A stretch of 64,000 bases of DNA from positions 2,888,001 to 2,952,000 of the forward strand of contig NZ_AP026708.1 of the NCBI RefSeq assembly GCF_026000375.1, written 5' to 3'. Position 1 is the stretch's first letter, and each line of letters begins with the position of its first letter. A program made the translations under genes and the position numbers. The notes below the pieces were generated by a model. That model saw only the letters and a list, made by a program, of their open reading frames with translations. It was not told where the DNA came from and did no database searches. This DNA is from Pseudodesulfovibrio portus. GTDB lineage: Bacteria; Desulfobacterota; Desulfovibrionia; Desulfovibrionales; Desulfovibrionaceae. This document shows, in pieces, positions 51,359 to 60,357 of the stretch.

Positions 51359-51946
51359 ATGGGCAAACGCTGGGCGTTGGTGAATCGGACCACCAAGGAA
51401 ACGAACATCAAGTTGACGCTGAACCTGGACGGTCAGGGCAAGGCCAAGGTGGACACCGGCATCGGTTTCGCCGATCACATGCTCACCCTGTTCGCCTTCT
51501 GGGGCGGTTTTGATCTCGACCTGACCTGCAAGGGCGATCTGGTGATCGATTCCCACCATTCCATGGAGGACATCGGCCTGTGCCTGGGCCAGGTCCTTGC
51601 CGAAGCCCTGGGCGACAAGAAGGGCATCGTCCGCGTGGGCTGCGCCAAGGTCCCCATGGACGAGGCCCTGGCCGAAGTGGTGGTTGACCTGTCCGGCCGT
51701 CCCTACATCGTCTATGACGATACCCTCCTGCCCGCCATCATCGCGGGCGAGGAAAAGGACGTCTGGCGCGAATTTTTCAAGTCCTTCGCCTACAGGGCGG
51801 GGATGAACCTGCACGTCAAATACGAGTACGGCCAGAACGGCCATCATCTCCTGGAAGCCGCCTTCAAGGCGTTGGGCCTCGCCCTGGCACAGGCCATGGT
51901 CGTCGGTCGGAAGGGCGTTTCCAGCACTAAAGGGAGTCTCGACTGA
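51359..51946 (+). CDS. hisB: Imidazoleglycerol-phosphate dehydratase
   Basis: Sixth step of histidine synthesis. It has 195 residues, a monofunctional dehydratase. The two metal-binding HHxxE motifs are seen in [14 protein letters not shown] and [14 protein letters not shown], plus [16 protein letters not shown] 51359 has AAGGAG 9 nt upstream, so the extra codons to 51344 are not used. The stop codon overlaps the start of the lipoprotein gene (TGATG). Confidence 0.96.
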   Translation: MGKRWALVNRTTKETNIKLTLNLDGQGKAKVDTGIGFADHMLTLFAFWGGFDLDLTCKGDLVIDSHHSMEDIGLCLGQVLAEALGDKKGIVRVGCAKVPMDEALAEVVVDLSGRPYIVYDDTLLPAIIAGEEKDVWREFFKSFAYRAGMNLHVKYEYGQNGHHLLEAAFKALGLALAQAMVVGRKGVSSTKGSLD

Positions 51947-52596
51947 TGAAGCGCATCGCACTGTTTTTCGGGCTGGCCCTGTTCAGCCTTTCCCTGCTGT
52001 CCCTGTCCGGTTGCGGCAAATCCCGTACTGCAGCCGTGCCCCGTCCCGAGGGCAAGCTGGCCGTGGCCGGCTTCACCAATCCGACCCACAACTGGGAACT
52101 GCTCGCCGGATACCTCGACGAGGAAGGCAAGCCCGCCCCCGACGGCACGACGGCGACCCTGGACATGATCCTTGCCGACACCCTCCAGGCGCACCAGGTC
52201 TTCGACTACATCGTGCCCACGGCGGTGAAGCAGTGCGAGGACGTGGTGGTCTTCGAGGAGTCCGGCCTGCCCAAGACCTCCGCCTGGAAGTACTGGCTCG
52301 GCGTGGCCAAGTGCATCCAGTGCGACTACCTGCTGGTGCCGCAACTGACCAGCTGGAAGGAGCGTGACGGCAGCGCCGCAGGCGTCAGCGCCCCGGCTTC
52401 AGTGTCCATCGACTTCTACCTCATCGACGTCAAGCAGGAGCGCATGATACGCTCCCGCTACGAGGAAACCCAGGAATCGCTTCTGGAGAACCTCTACAAA
52501 GCCAACAAATTCGCCGCACGGGGCGGAAAGTGGGTGACCGCCACCCGCCTTGCCCAGGACGGTATCGAAGAAAAACTCATGGAACTCGGATTATGA
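51946..52596 (+). CDS. Lipoprotein of unknown function inside the his operon
   Basis: A 216-residue lipoprotein: signal [14 protein letters not shown] with lipobox LSGC near residue 23, then a basic linker. The mature domain has [24 protein letters not shown] (in two parts), [14 protein letters not shown] and [18 protein letters not shown]. This pattern resembles the CsgG/LpoB/FlgO-type fold, as in many delta-proteobacterial outer-membrane lipoproteins of unknown role. It shares 1 bp with hisB and 4 bp with hisA, so it is translationally coupled to both. A function in histidine synthesis is not expected; co-regulation is likely. Confidence 0.8.
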   Translation: MKRIALFFGLALFSLSLLSLSGCGKSRTAAVPRPEGKLAVAGFTNPTHNWELLAGYLDEEGKPAPDGTTATLDMILADTLQAHQVFDYIVPTAVKQCEDVVVFEESGLPKTSAWKYWLGVAKCIQCDYLLVPQLTSWKERDGSAAGVSAPASVSIDFYLIDVKQERMIRSRYEETQESLLENLYKANKFAARGGKWVTATRLAQDGIEEKLMELGL

Positions 52597-53321
52597 TTCT
52601 TTTCCCGGCAGTAGACATCAAGAACGGTGAATGCGTCCGCCTGGCCCAGGGCAAGGAGGACCAGGTCACCGTCTTTTCCTCCGATCCTGTGGCCCAGGCC
52701 CGGTACTGGGTGGAACTCGGCGCCCGTTTTCTCCACGTGGTGGACCTGGACGGCGCGTTCTCCGGCATTCCCAAGAACTTCGACCTCATCAAGCGCATCT
52801 GCTCCGAGATCGACATCCCGGTGCAGCTGGGCGGCGGCATCCGCGACATCGCCACGGCCCGCAATTACATCGAGGCCGGAGTGCACAGGCTGATCATCGG
52901 CACCATGGCCCTCGAGGACCCGGCACTGTTCGCCGATCTCTGCCACACCCTTCCCGGCCGCATCGGCGTGTCCCTGGACGCGGTGGACGGCAAGCTCAAG
53001 ACCAAGGGGTGGGTGGAAGACGCCGGGCTGACCGTGGACGACGTGCTGCCCCGCCTGGAAAAGGACGGCGTCCGCTTCATCGTGTACACGGACATCTCCC
53101 GCGACGGCATGCAGACCGGCGTCAACGTGGACGCCCTGGCCTCCCTGTGTTCCAAGACCTCCATCCCGGTCATCGCGGCGGGCGGCGTGCACACCATGGA
53201 CGACATCAAGAATCTTTACCCCCTGTCCAACAAGGGGTTGGAGGGTGCCATCTCCGGCCGGGCCATCTACGTGGGCACCCTGGACGTGAAAGAGGCCAAC
53301 GCCTGGATCGACGCCCAGTAA
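52593..53321 (+). CDS. hisA: Phosphoribosylformimino-5-aminoimidazole carboxamide ribotide isomerase
   Basis: Fourth step of histidine synthesis (ProFAR isomerisation). A 242-residue TIM barrel with the duplicated half-barrel pattern: [14 protein letters not shown] with the first catalytic Asp, [13 protein letters not shown], and [15 protein letters not shown] with the second Asp. ATG 52593 overlaps the lipoprotein stop. Its own stop TAA is formed by the first bases of a family-B repeat at 53318. Confidence 0.96.
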   Translation: MILFPAVDIKNGECVRLAQGKEDQVTVFSSDPVAQARYWVELGARFLHVVDLDGAFSGIPKNFDLIKRICSEIDIPVQLGGGIRDIATARNYIEAGVHRLIIGTMALEDPALFADLCHTLPGRIGVSLDAVDGKLKTKGWVEDAGLTVDDVLPRLEKDGVRFIVYTDISRDGMQTGVNVDALASLCSKTSIPVIAAGGVHTMDDIKNLYPLSNKGLEGAISGRAIYVGTLDVKEANAWIDAQ

Positions 53322-53425
53322 AATTGACGATTTTACCGAATCTGCTGCGTTCCGCGACACTTGCAGTAGAAGGCTGGTGCTGCGTGTCCCGCGCCTTGCA
53401 GCTTCGGCAAACTCGACGATTTTAC
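53318..53425. repeat. Family-B structured repeat, copy 2 (108 bp)
   Basis: Same length and block order as 9942-10049 (read on the minus strand). Termini GTAAAAT/ATTTTAC and core blocks ATCTGCTGCGTTCC, TTGCAGTAGAAGGCT, TGCTGCGT and GCGCCTTGCAGCT are identical; arms and the inner 7-nt/5-nt blocks differ. It begins with the G of the last hisA codon and its TAA stop. Confidence 0.85.
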
Positions 53426-53440
53426 GGATCACACAGCAAA

Positions 53441-53473
53441 AAAGAAGGCCCCGCTTTTGCGGGGCCTTCTTTT
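53441..53473. terminator. Bidirectional terminator after hisA
   Basis: A 14-bp perfect stem AAAGAAGGCCCCGC with its complement around TTTT, with A-runs before and TTT after. It follows the family-B repeat. Confidence 0.9.
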
Positions 53474-53479
53474 GGAAAT

Positions 53480-53561
53480 GCCTCCGGCGTCCAGAGGGGG
53501 AAACTTTCGAGAAAGTTTCCCCCTCTGGACTCCCCCTTCAAATCTTTTTGTCGGCCTTCGG
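53480..53561. repeat. Family-C hairpin element, copy 2
   Basis: Flanks GCCTCCGGCG and GCCTTCGG enclose an 18-bp perfect stem (53491-53508 with 53511-53528). A CT-rich stretch and AAATCTTTTTG follow. It has the same order as 17995-18113 read in reverse, but the stem sequence is different. Confidence 0.8.
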
Positions 53562-53616
53562 TGTTAGCTCGGGAGGATGGGATTAGTAAAGAAGCTGCCT
53601 TTTGTGAAGTCGTCCC

Positions 53617-53674
53617 CGCCGAAGGCGGAAACAGGGTTTCCATAGGGGGCCCGCCCCTTTGGCCGCCGGAGGCG
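53617..53674. repeat. Decayed family-C-like segment
   Basis: It begins with CGCCGAAGGCG and ends with GGCCGCCGGAGGCG, exactly the flanks of 17995-18113, but the interior (GGAAACAGGGTTTCC and GGGGGCCCGCCCC) forms only short stems. It is probably an eroded copy in the opposite orientation to copy 2. Confidence 0.5.
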
Positions 53675-53721
53675 AAATCATCCGACATCACCGCCGAAGG
53701 CGGTTTCGATTCTTCAAAAAA

Positions 53722-53754
53722 AACATCCCCGTCACACAGTGTGACGGGGATGTT
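53722..53754 (-). terminator. Terminator of mscS
   Basis: A 16-bp stem AACATCCCCGTCACAC with its complement, preceded on the plus strand by a run of A, which gives a U-tract on the minus strand. It lies 20 bp after the mscS stop. Confidence 0.85.
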
Positions 53755-53774
53755 CGTTTGCTTGTCGAACGCGG

Positions 53775-54620
53775 TTATTGCTCGGAACCGGGGGCCTTTT
53801 CCACGGGGTAGAGATGCACGTCCTGCTGGGGGTAGGGGATGGAGATGCCTTCCTGGTCGAAGACCAGCTTCACCTTTTCGGTCAGGGCGAAGTACACGCC
53901 CCAGTAGTCGCTGGTGTTGCACCAGGGACGGCACACGAAGTTGACCGAGGAGTCGCCCAGCTCGGAAACCTCGATCTGCGGGGCCGGGTCCTTGAGCACG
54001 CGCGGCTCTTCGGCGACGATCCGTTCCAGGGTCTGCTTGGCCTTGAGCAGGTCGTCGTCGTAGCCGATGCCGAAGACCAGGTCCACGCGCCGGGTGGCGT
54101 TGGCCGTCACGTTGGTGATGTTGCCGCCGAGCACGGCGGAGTTGGGAATGGAGATGACCTTGTTGTCCGGGGTGGTCAGCACCGTGTTGAAAATATTGAT
54201 GGCGGTCACGGTTCCGGATTCACCGGCTGCGGTAATGTAGTCGCCGCGATTGAAGAACCTGAGCATGATCATGATGACGCCCGCGGCGAAGTTGGACAGG
54301 GAGTCCTTGAGGGCGAGGCCGACGGCCAGGCCTGCGGCGCCGAGAACGGCCAGGAATGAGGTGACGTTGATGCCTGCCTGGCTCAGCGAGGCGATGACCA
54401 CCATCGCCAGCATCATGTAATACAGGAGATTGCGCAGGAAGGGCCGCAGGGTTTCGTCCACCTTGGCCTTGACCATCACTTTGCGCACGAGGCTCGCCAG
54501 GTATTGGGCCACCCAGCGACCGACGATGAAGATGACCAGTGCGATGACGATGCGCAGCCCGTACTCAGTGACGTAAAAGCTGATGTTGTTGAGAATGGCC
54601 TGGATATCTATTCCTTCCAT
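53775..54620 (-). CDS. mscS: Small-conductance mechanosensitive channel (MscS family)
   Basis: A 281-residue channel that opens under membrane tension after osmotic downshift. It has three membrane helices, and the pore helix FLAVLGAAGLAVGLALKDSLSN is of the MscS type. The beta domain has FFNRGDYITAAGESGTVTAINIF (in two parts) and TPDNKVISIPNSAVLGG. GGAGG lies about 12 nt before ATG 54620. The gene stands alone between a glycosyltransferase and hisA. Confidence 0.93.
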   Translation of the reverse strand: MEGIDIQAILNNISFYVTEYGLRIVIALVIFIVGRWVAQYLASLVRKVMVKAKVDETLRPFLRNLLYYMMLAMVVIASLSQAGINVTSFLAVLGAAGLAVGLALKDSLSNFAAGVIMIMLRFFNRGDYITAAGESGTVTAINIFNTVLTTPDNKVISIPNSAVLGGNITNVTANATRRVDLVFGIGYDDDLLKAKQTLERIVAEEPRVLKDPAPQIEVSELGDSSVNFVCRPWCNTSDYWGVYFALTEKVKLVFDQEGISIPYPQQDVHLYPVEKAPGSEQ

Positions 54621-54714
54621 GATTCCTCCTGAAATTGGTGTTGTCGTGTAATGGGAATCTCTATCACAAAGGAAAATGTTTCGGAACTGAATTCTTTATC
54701 GGGACGGGAGGAAG

Positions 54715-55476
54715 TTATTCTTCGCCCCACTTCCCTTTTTCCTCTATGCGGATGTATTTCTGGAAGGTGTAGTAGAACCCGGCCAGGGCGTTGCACAGCC
54801 CGGCGGTGCCGTCCAGGAAGCCGAGCTTGAGCAGGTAGAGTTTCACGAAGCGCATCTTGGCGTGGAGCAGGGCGTTCAACCAGCCGCCCCGTTTGCCTTT
54901 TTCGCGCAGGGCGGCCGCGCCTTCCTCGGCGTAGTAGTTGATCTTTTCCATGTGCTGCTGGAACGACTCGTAGGGGTAGTGGAGGATGTCGCCCTCCAGC
55001 TTGAAGGTCTCGCCGCGCGGTTTGAAATGGTAGTGCGCGCCCGAGGCGGTCACCTCCATCTTGCCGGAACGGAAGAAGCGGAAGAGGTAGTCCGGATACC
55101 AGCCGGAATGCTTCATGAACCGGTTGAAATAAAAAGAGCTTCTCGGGACATAGTAGCCCGCGCCCCGGTCCGGGGTGGCCAGCTTGCGCAGGATGTTCCC
55201 GCGCAGTTCGTCGGTCAGGAATTCGTCCTGGTCCAGGGACACGATCCAGGTGGTGGTGACCTTTGACAGGGCCATCTTGAACTGCTCCACCGGCCCGGGC
55301 CACGGATTGACGATGACGCGCGCGCCGCATCGTTCGGCGATCTCGAGCGTCCGGTCCGTGGACGCGGAATCCACCACCAAAATCTCGTCGCAGAAGTCCA
55401 GCGACGTGAGACATTTTTCGAGCAACCGCTCGCCGTTGTAGGTCAGGACAAGTCCGGTCACGGATTCGCGTTTCAT
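54715..55476 (-). CDS. Family 2 glycosyltransferase (WaaE/KdtX-like)
   Basis: A 253-residue GT-A glycosyltransferase: TGLVLTYNGERLLEKCLTSL, the nucleotide-binding ILVVDSASTDRT, SLDQDEFLTDELR as the DxD region, and PRSSFYFNRFMKHSGWYPD with TASGAHYHFKPRG. This pattern fits the lipopolysaccharide core glucosyltransferases WaaE/KdtX. The frame opens at 55536, but ATG 55476 has GGAGGAG 6 nt upstream. It is monocistronic, 94 bp upstream of mscS. Confidence 0.88.
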   Translation of the reverse strand: MKRESVTGLVLTYNGERLLEKCLTSLDFCDEILVVDSASTDRTLEIAERCGARVIVNPWPGPVEQFKMALSKVTTTWIVSLDQDEFLTDELRGNILRKLATPDRGAGYYVPRSSFYFNRFMKHSGWYPDYLFRFFRSGKMEVTASGAHYHFKPRGETFKLEGDILHYPYESFQQHMEKINYYAEEGAAALREKGKRGGWLNALLHAKMRFVKLYLLKLGFLDGTAGLCNALAGFYYTFQKYIRIEEKGKWGEE

Positions 55477-55629
55477 GGCAATCTCCTCCAACTCATTGGC
55501 GCACCTTACTCTTTTTTCCCCATTGGTCCAACCCATTTCAGGCAGTCGCCCTGTCCGTACGCGGGAACGGGCACCGGCTCGTGTCGGTTCGGCGTCGAGA
55601 GCCGGGGCCGGATCGCAGTCGGAACGAAA

Positions 55630-55661
55630 AAAGGGGTCCGTGCCGCAGCGCAGACCCCTTT
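55630..55661 (-). terminator. Terminator of uraA
   Basis: AAAGGGGTC and GACCCCTTT form a 9-bp stem with a 14-nt loop. The A-run on its left gives a U-tract on the minus strand, 20 bp after the uraA stop. Confidence 0.85.
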
Positions 55662-55680
55662 GATGTTCATGTTCGATTCG

Positions 55681-57036
55681 CTATGCGATCTTCTGGTCGG
55701 CTTCCGCCTTGCCGGGGAGGACGAGGTTGAGGATCACGCCTGCGATGGCGCCCAGGCCGATGCCCTTGAGGTCGGTGACGCCCACGTTGAGGACCATGCC
55801 GCCCAGGCCGAAGACCATGATGATGGCGATGATGATCATGTTGCGCGGCTGCATCAGGTCGAGCTGCGAGCGCACCAGGGTGGACAGGCCGATGACGGTG
55901 ATGGCCCCGAAGAGCAGCAGCATGATGCCGCCCATGACCGGCATGGGGATGGTGCCGAGCAGACCGCCGAGTTTGCCCACGAAGGCGAGCAGGATGGCGG
56001 TGATGGCCGCCCAGGTCATGATGGCCGGGTTGAAGGCGCGGGTCAGGGCCACGGCGCCGGACACCTCGGAGTAGGTGGTGTTCGGGGGACCGCCGAGCAT
56101 GGAGGCCACGGAGGTGGCGATGCCGTCACCGAGCATGGTGTTCTGGATGCCGGGGTCTTCCACGTAGTCCTTGCCCGAGATGGAGCCGATGGCCAGGATG
56201 TCGCCGAAGTGCTCGATGGCCGGGGCGATGGCGATGGGCACCACGAACAGGATGGCCTCCCAGCTCCAGGTGGGGAAGCTGAAATTGGGCATCGCGAACA
56301 CGGGTGCGTCCTTGAGCGCGCCGAAGCTGATCAGCGTGCCGTCCATCCAGGGGGCCAGCCCCATGCCCGCGACCTTGCCTTCCACGGCGGAATCGACAAA
56401 GGCCTGGTACATGGAAGCGGTGATGCCGGTGGAGTCCATGATCAGGGAGCAGGCATATCCGGCACCGACGCCGCACAGGATGGGGATCAGCTTGAACCAG
56501 CCTTTGCCGAGCAGGGAGACCATGATGGTGGTCAGGAGGGCCACCCCGGCCACGATCATGGACGGCACCTTGGGCTCCAGCCAGACGGCGCCGTTGTGGC
56601 CCATGGCCATGTTGACCGCCACGGGGGCCAGGATCAGGCCGATGAGCATGATCACCGGACCGGTGACCACGGGCGGCAGCAGCCTGTGCAGGAAGCCGGA
56701 GCCGAAGAAGCGGATGAGTATGCTGATGACGATGTACAGGCCACCGGCGGCCACCAGCCCGCACATGATTTCGGGATAGGTGAACTCGCCCTGCTGGGCT
56801 GCGAACAGCGGCGGCAGGAAGGCAAAGCTCGACGCCAGGAAGACCGGGACCTTGCCCTTGGTGATCAGCTGGAAGATCAGCGTGCCGATACCGGCGGTGA
56901 ACAGCGCCACGTTGGAGTCGATGCCCGTCAGGATCGGGACCAGCACCAACGCGCCGAAGGCCACGAACAGCATCTGCGCGCCGAGCAGCGCGTCTTTGAA
57001 TCTGAAATTGTACGCAGTGGAATGAACGTCACTCAT
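55681..57036 (-). CDS. uraA: Uracil permease (NCS2 family)
   Basis: A 451-residue membrane protein with 14 helices. Diagnostic stretches are [43 protein letters not shown] with the conserved Glu and His, and [19 protein letters not shown]. It takes up uracil by proton symport. It lies downstream of upp on the same strand, which would turn imported uracil into UMP. A terminator-like hairpin lies between upp and uraA. Confidence 0.95.
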   Translation of the reverse strand: MSDVHSTAYNFRFKDALLGAQMLFVAFGALVLVPILTGIDSNVALFTAGIGTLIFQLITKGKVPVFLASSFAFLPPLFAAQQGEFTYPEIMCGLVAAGGLYIVISILIRFFGSGFLHRLLPPVVTGPVIMLIGLILAPVAVNMAMGHNGAVWLEPKVPSMIVAGVALLTTIMVSLLGKGWFKLIPILCGVGAGYACSLIMDSTGITASMYQAFVDSAVEGKVAGMGLAPWMDGTLISFGALKDAPVFAMPNFSFPTWSWEAILFVVPIAIAPAIEHFGDILAIGSISGKDYVEDPGIQNTMLGDGIATSVASMLGGPPNTTYSEVSGAVALTRAFNPAIMTWAAITAILLAFVGKLGGLLGTIPMPVMGGIMLLLFGAITVIGLSTLVRSQLDLMQPRNMIIIAIIMVFGLGGMVLNVGVTDLKGIGLGAIAGVILNLVLPGKAEADQKIA

Positions 57037-57086
57037 GATTAACCAACTCCTCCCATGGTTAATGGTTGCCCCCCGATTAAAACCTC

Positions 57087-57113
57087 AAAAAAAGACACGC
57101 CGTGAAGCGTGTC
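57087..57113 (-). terminator. Terminator or attenuator between upp and uraA
   Basis: GGACACGC/GCGTGTC hairpin on the minus strand (57094-57100 with 57107-57113) followed by seven U. It lies 8 bp after the upp stop and about 50 bp before uraA. It could be read through to give lower uraA expression. Confidence 0.8.
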
Positions 57114-57120
57114 CTTTCAC

Positions 57121-57747
57121 CTACTTGGTGCCGAATATCTTGTCTCCCGCGTCTCCGAGACCCGGGATGATATAGCCGATGTCGTTGAGTTTCTCGTCAA
57201 CCGCCGCCGTGTAGATGTCCACGTCGGGGTGGTCGCCCAGGATTCGTTTGACGCCTTCGGGCGCGGCGCACAGGAACAAGCCCCGGATGGACTTGCAGCC
57301 CGCGTCCTTGAGCAGCCGGATGGTGGCGTCCAGGGTGCCGCCGGTGGCCAGCATGGGGTCGAGGATCAGGGCGGTGCGTTCTTCGATCTTGTTGGCCAGC
57401 TTGACGTAGTACTGGACCGGCTCGAGGGTTTCCTCGTTGCGGTAGAAGCCGACCACGGACGCCTTGGCGCCGGGGATCATGTCGAACACGCCGTCCATCA
57501 TGCCCAGGCCCGCGCGCAGGATGGGCACCACGGTGACCTTCTTGCCCTTGATGCGTTCGACCTCGACGTCGCCTGCCCAGCCCTGGATGGTGACTTTTTC
57601 GGTCTCGAAATCCTTGGTGGCTTCATAGGTCAGGAGCCGGGTGATTTCGTTGGCCAGGGTCCGGAAATGGCTGGTGGAAATGTCGTGCTCGCGGAGAAGT
57701 CCGACCTTATGCCGGATAAGCGGATGGTCGACCAGGTGTAAGGCCAT
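57121..57747 (-). CDS. upp: Uracil phosphoribosyltransferase
   Basis: Uracil salvage: uracil + PRPP to UMP. It has 208 residues, the normal length. Motifs are [47 protein letters not shown] and the PRPP loop [20 protein letters not shown] lies close before the ATG at 57747. It pairs with uraA in one direction and is divergent from the rluD-coaE fusion. Confidence 0.97.
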   Translation of the reverse strand: MALHLVDHPLIRHKVGLLREHDISTSHFRTLANEITRLLTYEATKDFETEKVTIQGWAGDVEVERIKGKKVTVVPILRAGLGMMDGVFDMIPGAKASVVGFYRNEETLEPVQYYVKLANKIEERTALILDPMLATGGTLDATIRLLKDAGCKSIRGLFLCAAPEGVKRILGDHPDVDIYTAAVDEKLNDIGYIIPGLGDAGDKIFGTK

Positions 57748-57866
57748 TGTGCCTCCTTGGTGGTGTTTGTGATATTATCTAAAGAAAGTTTCGATTGCGC
57801 AAAATTTCCTTTTTCTATGCTGAACAAGGGGCACGGTCAAGACCCCAAATGGCTATCATGGAATGC

Positions 57867-57888
57867 GTAAAATCAATTTGAATTTTAC
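57867..57888. promoter_or_regulatory. Palindrome before the rluD-coaE fusion
   Basis: GTAAAAT (57867-57873) and ATTTTAC (57882-57888) are separated by CAATTTGA, 32 bp before ATG 57920. The 7-bp termini are the same as those of the family-B repeats, but no core is present. It may be a regulator site or a remnant of a repeat. Confidence 0.4.
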
Positions 57889-57919
57889 TTTCCAATGATT
57901 CCCGGTATATCCTCGAAAC

Positions 57920-59596
57920 ATGGTCGAAAAGAAAAAAGAAATTTTATGGAAGTGGACCGCCGGGGAGTCGGACAGGGGCATGCGGCTGGACAAGTTCTGG
58001 GCGGGGCGGCTGGCCGACGAGGGCGTGTCTCGCGGCCGCGTCAAGACCTGGATCGAGGACGGCCTGGCCACCGTGAACGATGCCGTCGTCGACAAGGGGA
58101 AGTTCAAGCTGTCCGAGGGCGATGTCCTGGCCATCGGGTCCGGCGGGACAAGCCTCGACGAGGACGCGCCGCAGGCGGTCCCGGGCGGGCTGGAGGTCCT
58201 GTTCGAGGACGAGCACATGCTGGTGGTGAACAAGCCCGCCGGCGTGACCACCCACCCCGCGCCCGGCGAACCCGGGCCGACCCTGGTCAACTTCCTGCTG
58301 CACCAGTGGCCGGACATGGCCGCGGACGTCTCGGGCATGGACGGGCAGCGTCCGGGCATCGTGCACAGGCTGGACAAGGACACCTCCGGCATCATGGCCG
58401 TGGCCCGCACCGAGGCGGCCCGGCTGAAGCTGGCCTCGGAATTTGCCGGGCGGCGCACGCACAAGGTCTACCTGGCCATCGTGCATGGCTGCCCGGAACG
58501 CGGCGAGGGCATCATCGAGGCCCCGGTCGGGCGGCACCAGACCCAGAAGACCCGCATGGCCGTGCTCGAAAAAGGCGGACGCGAGGCCAAAAGCGAGTAC
58601 CGGGTGATCTGGACCGGACCGCGCGGGCTGGCCTCTCTTGTGGCCGTGCGCATCTTTACCGGCCGGACCCACCAGATCCGCGTGCACATGGCCCACATCG
58701 GCCACCCGCTCCTGGGGGACGCGGTCTACGGCCCGCGCGAGAACGCGGAGTGGGCGCGCAGGCCGGACTCGCTGGCAGGCCTGGCCCCGCGCCAGATGCT
58801 CCATGCCTTCTATCTTTCCGTCACCCATCCGGACACGGGAGAGCCGGTCACCCGGTGGCTGGAACCGCCCGAGGATTTCCGCCGCCTGCTGGCGGGGCTG
58901 ACCCGCGAGTGCCTGCGCGTGGGTATCGTGGGCATGCCCGGCAGCGGCAAGTCCGCGCTGCTCGGCATGCTCAGGGACATGGGGCTGCCGTGTTTCTCCG
59001 CCGACGAGGTGGTTGCCGGGCTGTACGGTCCGGACGGCGACGGGGCGGCCATGATCCGGCAGCGGTTCGGCGGCCGGTTCACGCGGGAGGACGGGGCGGT
59101 GGACAAGCCCGCGCTGTTCGCGGCCATGCAGGAGTCCGGGGGAGTGCGCCGGGACGTCATGGACATGGTCCATCCCATGGTGCGGCACGCGTGCGAGGAG
59201 TTTTTCAAGGTCCATCGGGACGAGCCCGCTGCCTATGCCGAGATTCCGCTGCTCCTGGAGGGCGGGTGGCAGGAGGGTGATCTCGTGGACATGGTGGCGG
59301 GCGTGGCCTGCCCGGACGCCAAACGGACCGGAGAACTGCGCGAGAAGCGCGGCCTGGACCGCGAGACCATGGCCGTGTTCGATTCCTGGCAGTGGCCCGA
59401 GGACCGCAAGCTGGCGGCCTGTGACCTGGTTCTGGACAACACCGGCACGCTGGACGACCTCGCCGGTGAGGCGAGGCGGCTGCGCGACCATGCCACGGGC
59501 GTTTACACCGCGCGCAACCAGGCGTTTTCAGAGTGGCTCGCGGACCTGTGGTCGGGGCTGGCCGGAGAAATCGACGTCAGGAGAGCGGCCGAGTGA
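57920..59596 (+). CDS. RluA/RluD-type pseudouridine synthase fused to dephospho-CoA kinase
   Basis: A 558-residue fusion. Residues ~17-75 form an S4 RNA-binding domain (MRLDKFWAGR...). Residues ~90-320 form a pseudouridine synthase with HRLDKDTSGIMAV (149-161; catalytic Asp152) and FTGRTHQIRVHMAHIGHPLL, which modifies uridines, probably in 23S rRNA. Residues ~333-530 form CoaE, the last step of CoA synthesis: Walker A GMPGSGKSA (338-346), SADEVV, YAEIPLLLEGG and acceptable lid Arg/Lys residues. The domains join with almost no linker (LAGLTRECLRVGIVGMP). No separate coaE appears in the window. It overlaps the rhomboid gene by 4 bp. Confidence 0.93.
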   Translation: MVEKKKEILWKWTAGESDRGMRLDKFWAGRLADEGVSRGRVKTWIEDGLATVNDAVVDKGKFKLSEGDVLAIGSGGTSLDEDAPQAVPGGLEVLFEDEHMLVVNKPAGVTTHPAPGEPGPTLVNFLLHQWPDMAADVSGMDGQRPGIVHRLDKDTSGIMAVARTEAARLKLASEFAGRRTHKVYLAIVHGCPERGEGIIEAPVGRHQTQKTRMAVLEKGGREAKSEYRVIWTGPRGLASLVAVRIFTGRTHQIRVHMAHIGHPLLGDAVYGPRENAEWARRPDSLAGLAPRQMLHAFYLSVTHPDTGEPVTRWLEPPEDFRRLLAGLTRECLRVGIVGMPGSGKSALLGMLRDMGLPCFSADEVVAGLYGPDGDGAAMIRQRFGGRFTREDGAVDKPALFAAMQESGGVRRDVMDMVHPMVRHACEEFFKVHRDEPAAYAEIPLLLEGGWQEGDLVDMVAGVACPDAKRTGELREKRGLDRETMAVFDSWQWPEDRKLAACDLVLDNTGTLDDLAGEARRLRDHATGVYTARNQAFSEWLADLWSGLAGEIDVRRAAE

Positions 59597-60351
59597 TCCC
59601 CCTTCGCGACAATGTGCCCCGCGTGACCAGGCCCTATGCGGTGGTGGTCATCATCGTTCTCAACGCCCTGGCGTTCCTGTACACGGAGTCCATCAACCCG
59701 CGCGACCAGATTTACCTCTACCATCTGCTGGGCGTTGTCCCGGCCCGGTTCTTCCAGCCCGACTGGGCGGTCTGGGCCGGCTATCCAGACACCTGGGGCT
59801 GGCCGTTTCTGACCTACATGTTCCTGCACGGCGGCTGGCTGCACGTGATCATGAACATGTGGATGCTGTGGATTTTCGGGGACAACATCGAGGACGTCAC
59901 CGGGCACGGCAAGTTCGTGCTTTTCTATGTCCTCTGCGGGCTGGCCGCCGTGGCCCTGCACATGTCCTTCGAGCAAACATCGCCCACGCCCATCGTGGGC
60001 GCGTCCGGGGCCGTGGCCGGGGTCATGGGGGCGTACACCGTGCTCTATCCCCAGGGCCGGGTGCTGACCCTGGTGCCGATCGTCATCTACCCGCTGATAC
60101 TGCGTATCCCGGCGGCCCTGTTCCTGGGCGTCTGGTTCGTCATGCAGCTCCTGTCCGGCCTGTATTCCACCTCGGCCAACACGGCCCACGGCGTGGCCTG
60201 GTGGGCGCACGTGGGCGGGTTCATCGCGGGCATCGTGCTCATCAACTATTTCCGCAGGCCCGGGGCGTGCGTCTACTGCTACAACGCGGAAACGCGCGAC
60301 TACCAGCCCGATGAAACGGTTTCCGGCGATGACCGGCCGTTCGGGCCCTGA
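59593..60351 (+). CDS. Rhomboid-family intramembrane serine protease
   Basis: A 252-residue membrane protease with six or seven helices. The active-site Ser is in VGASGAVAGVMGAY and the catalytic His in WWAHVGGFIAG. The N-terminal HxxxxN motif is seen in FLHGGWLHVIMNMWMLWIFG. It cleaves membrane-spanning substrates that cannot be predicted. The start is GTG 59593, overlapping the TGA of the fusion gene, with AGGAG about 10 nt upstream. The upstream extension of the frame is not used. A cytoplasmic tail has CVYCYNAETRDYQP. Confidence 0.9.
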   Translation: MIPLRDNVPRVTRPYAVVVIIVLNALAFLYTESINPRDQIYLYHLLGVVPARFFQPDWAVWAGYPDTWGWPFLTYMFLHGGWLHVIMNMWMLWIFGDNIEDVTGHGKFVLFYVLCGLAAVALHMSFEQTSPTPIVGASGAVAGVMGAYTVLYPQGRVLTLVPIVIYPLILRIPAALFLGVWFVMQLLSGLYSTSANTAHGVAWWAHVGGFIAGIVLINYFRRPGACVYCYNAETRDYQPDETVSGDDRPFGP

Positions 60352-60357
60352 TCCCGG

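Larger units (their letters stand above)
53322..53774. other. Intergenic region made of repeats and terminators
   Basis: The 453-bp gap between hisA and mscS (convergent) carries a family-B repeat, a terminator, a family-C hairpin, a decayed family-C-like segment (53617-53674) and the mscS terminator. No gene is evident; the open frames crossing it only reflect repeat sequence. Confidence 0.75.

Noticed and set aside
53422-53934. Minus-strand open frame across the hisA-mscS gap
   Set aside because: It is made of repeat and terminator sequence plus the antisense or shifted end of mscS, with no ribosome site.
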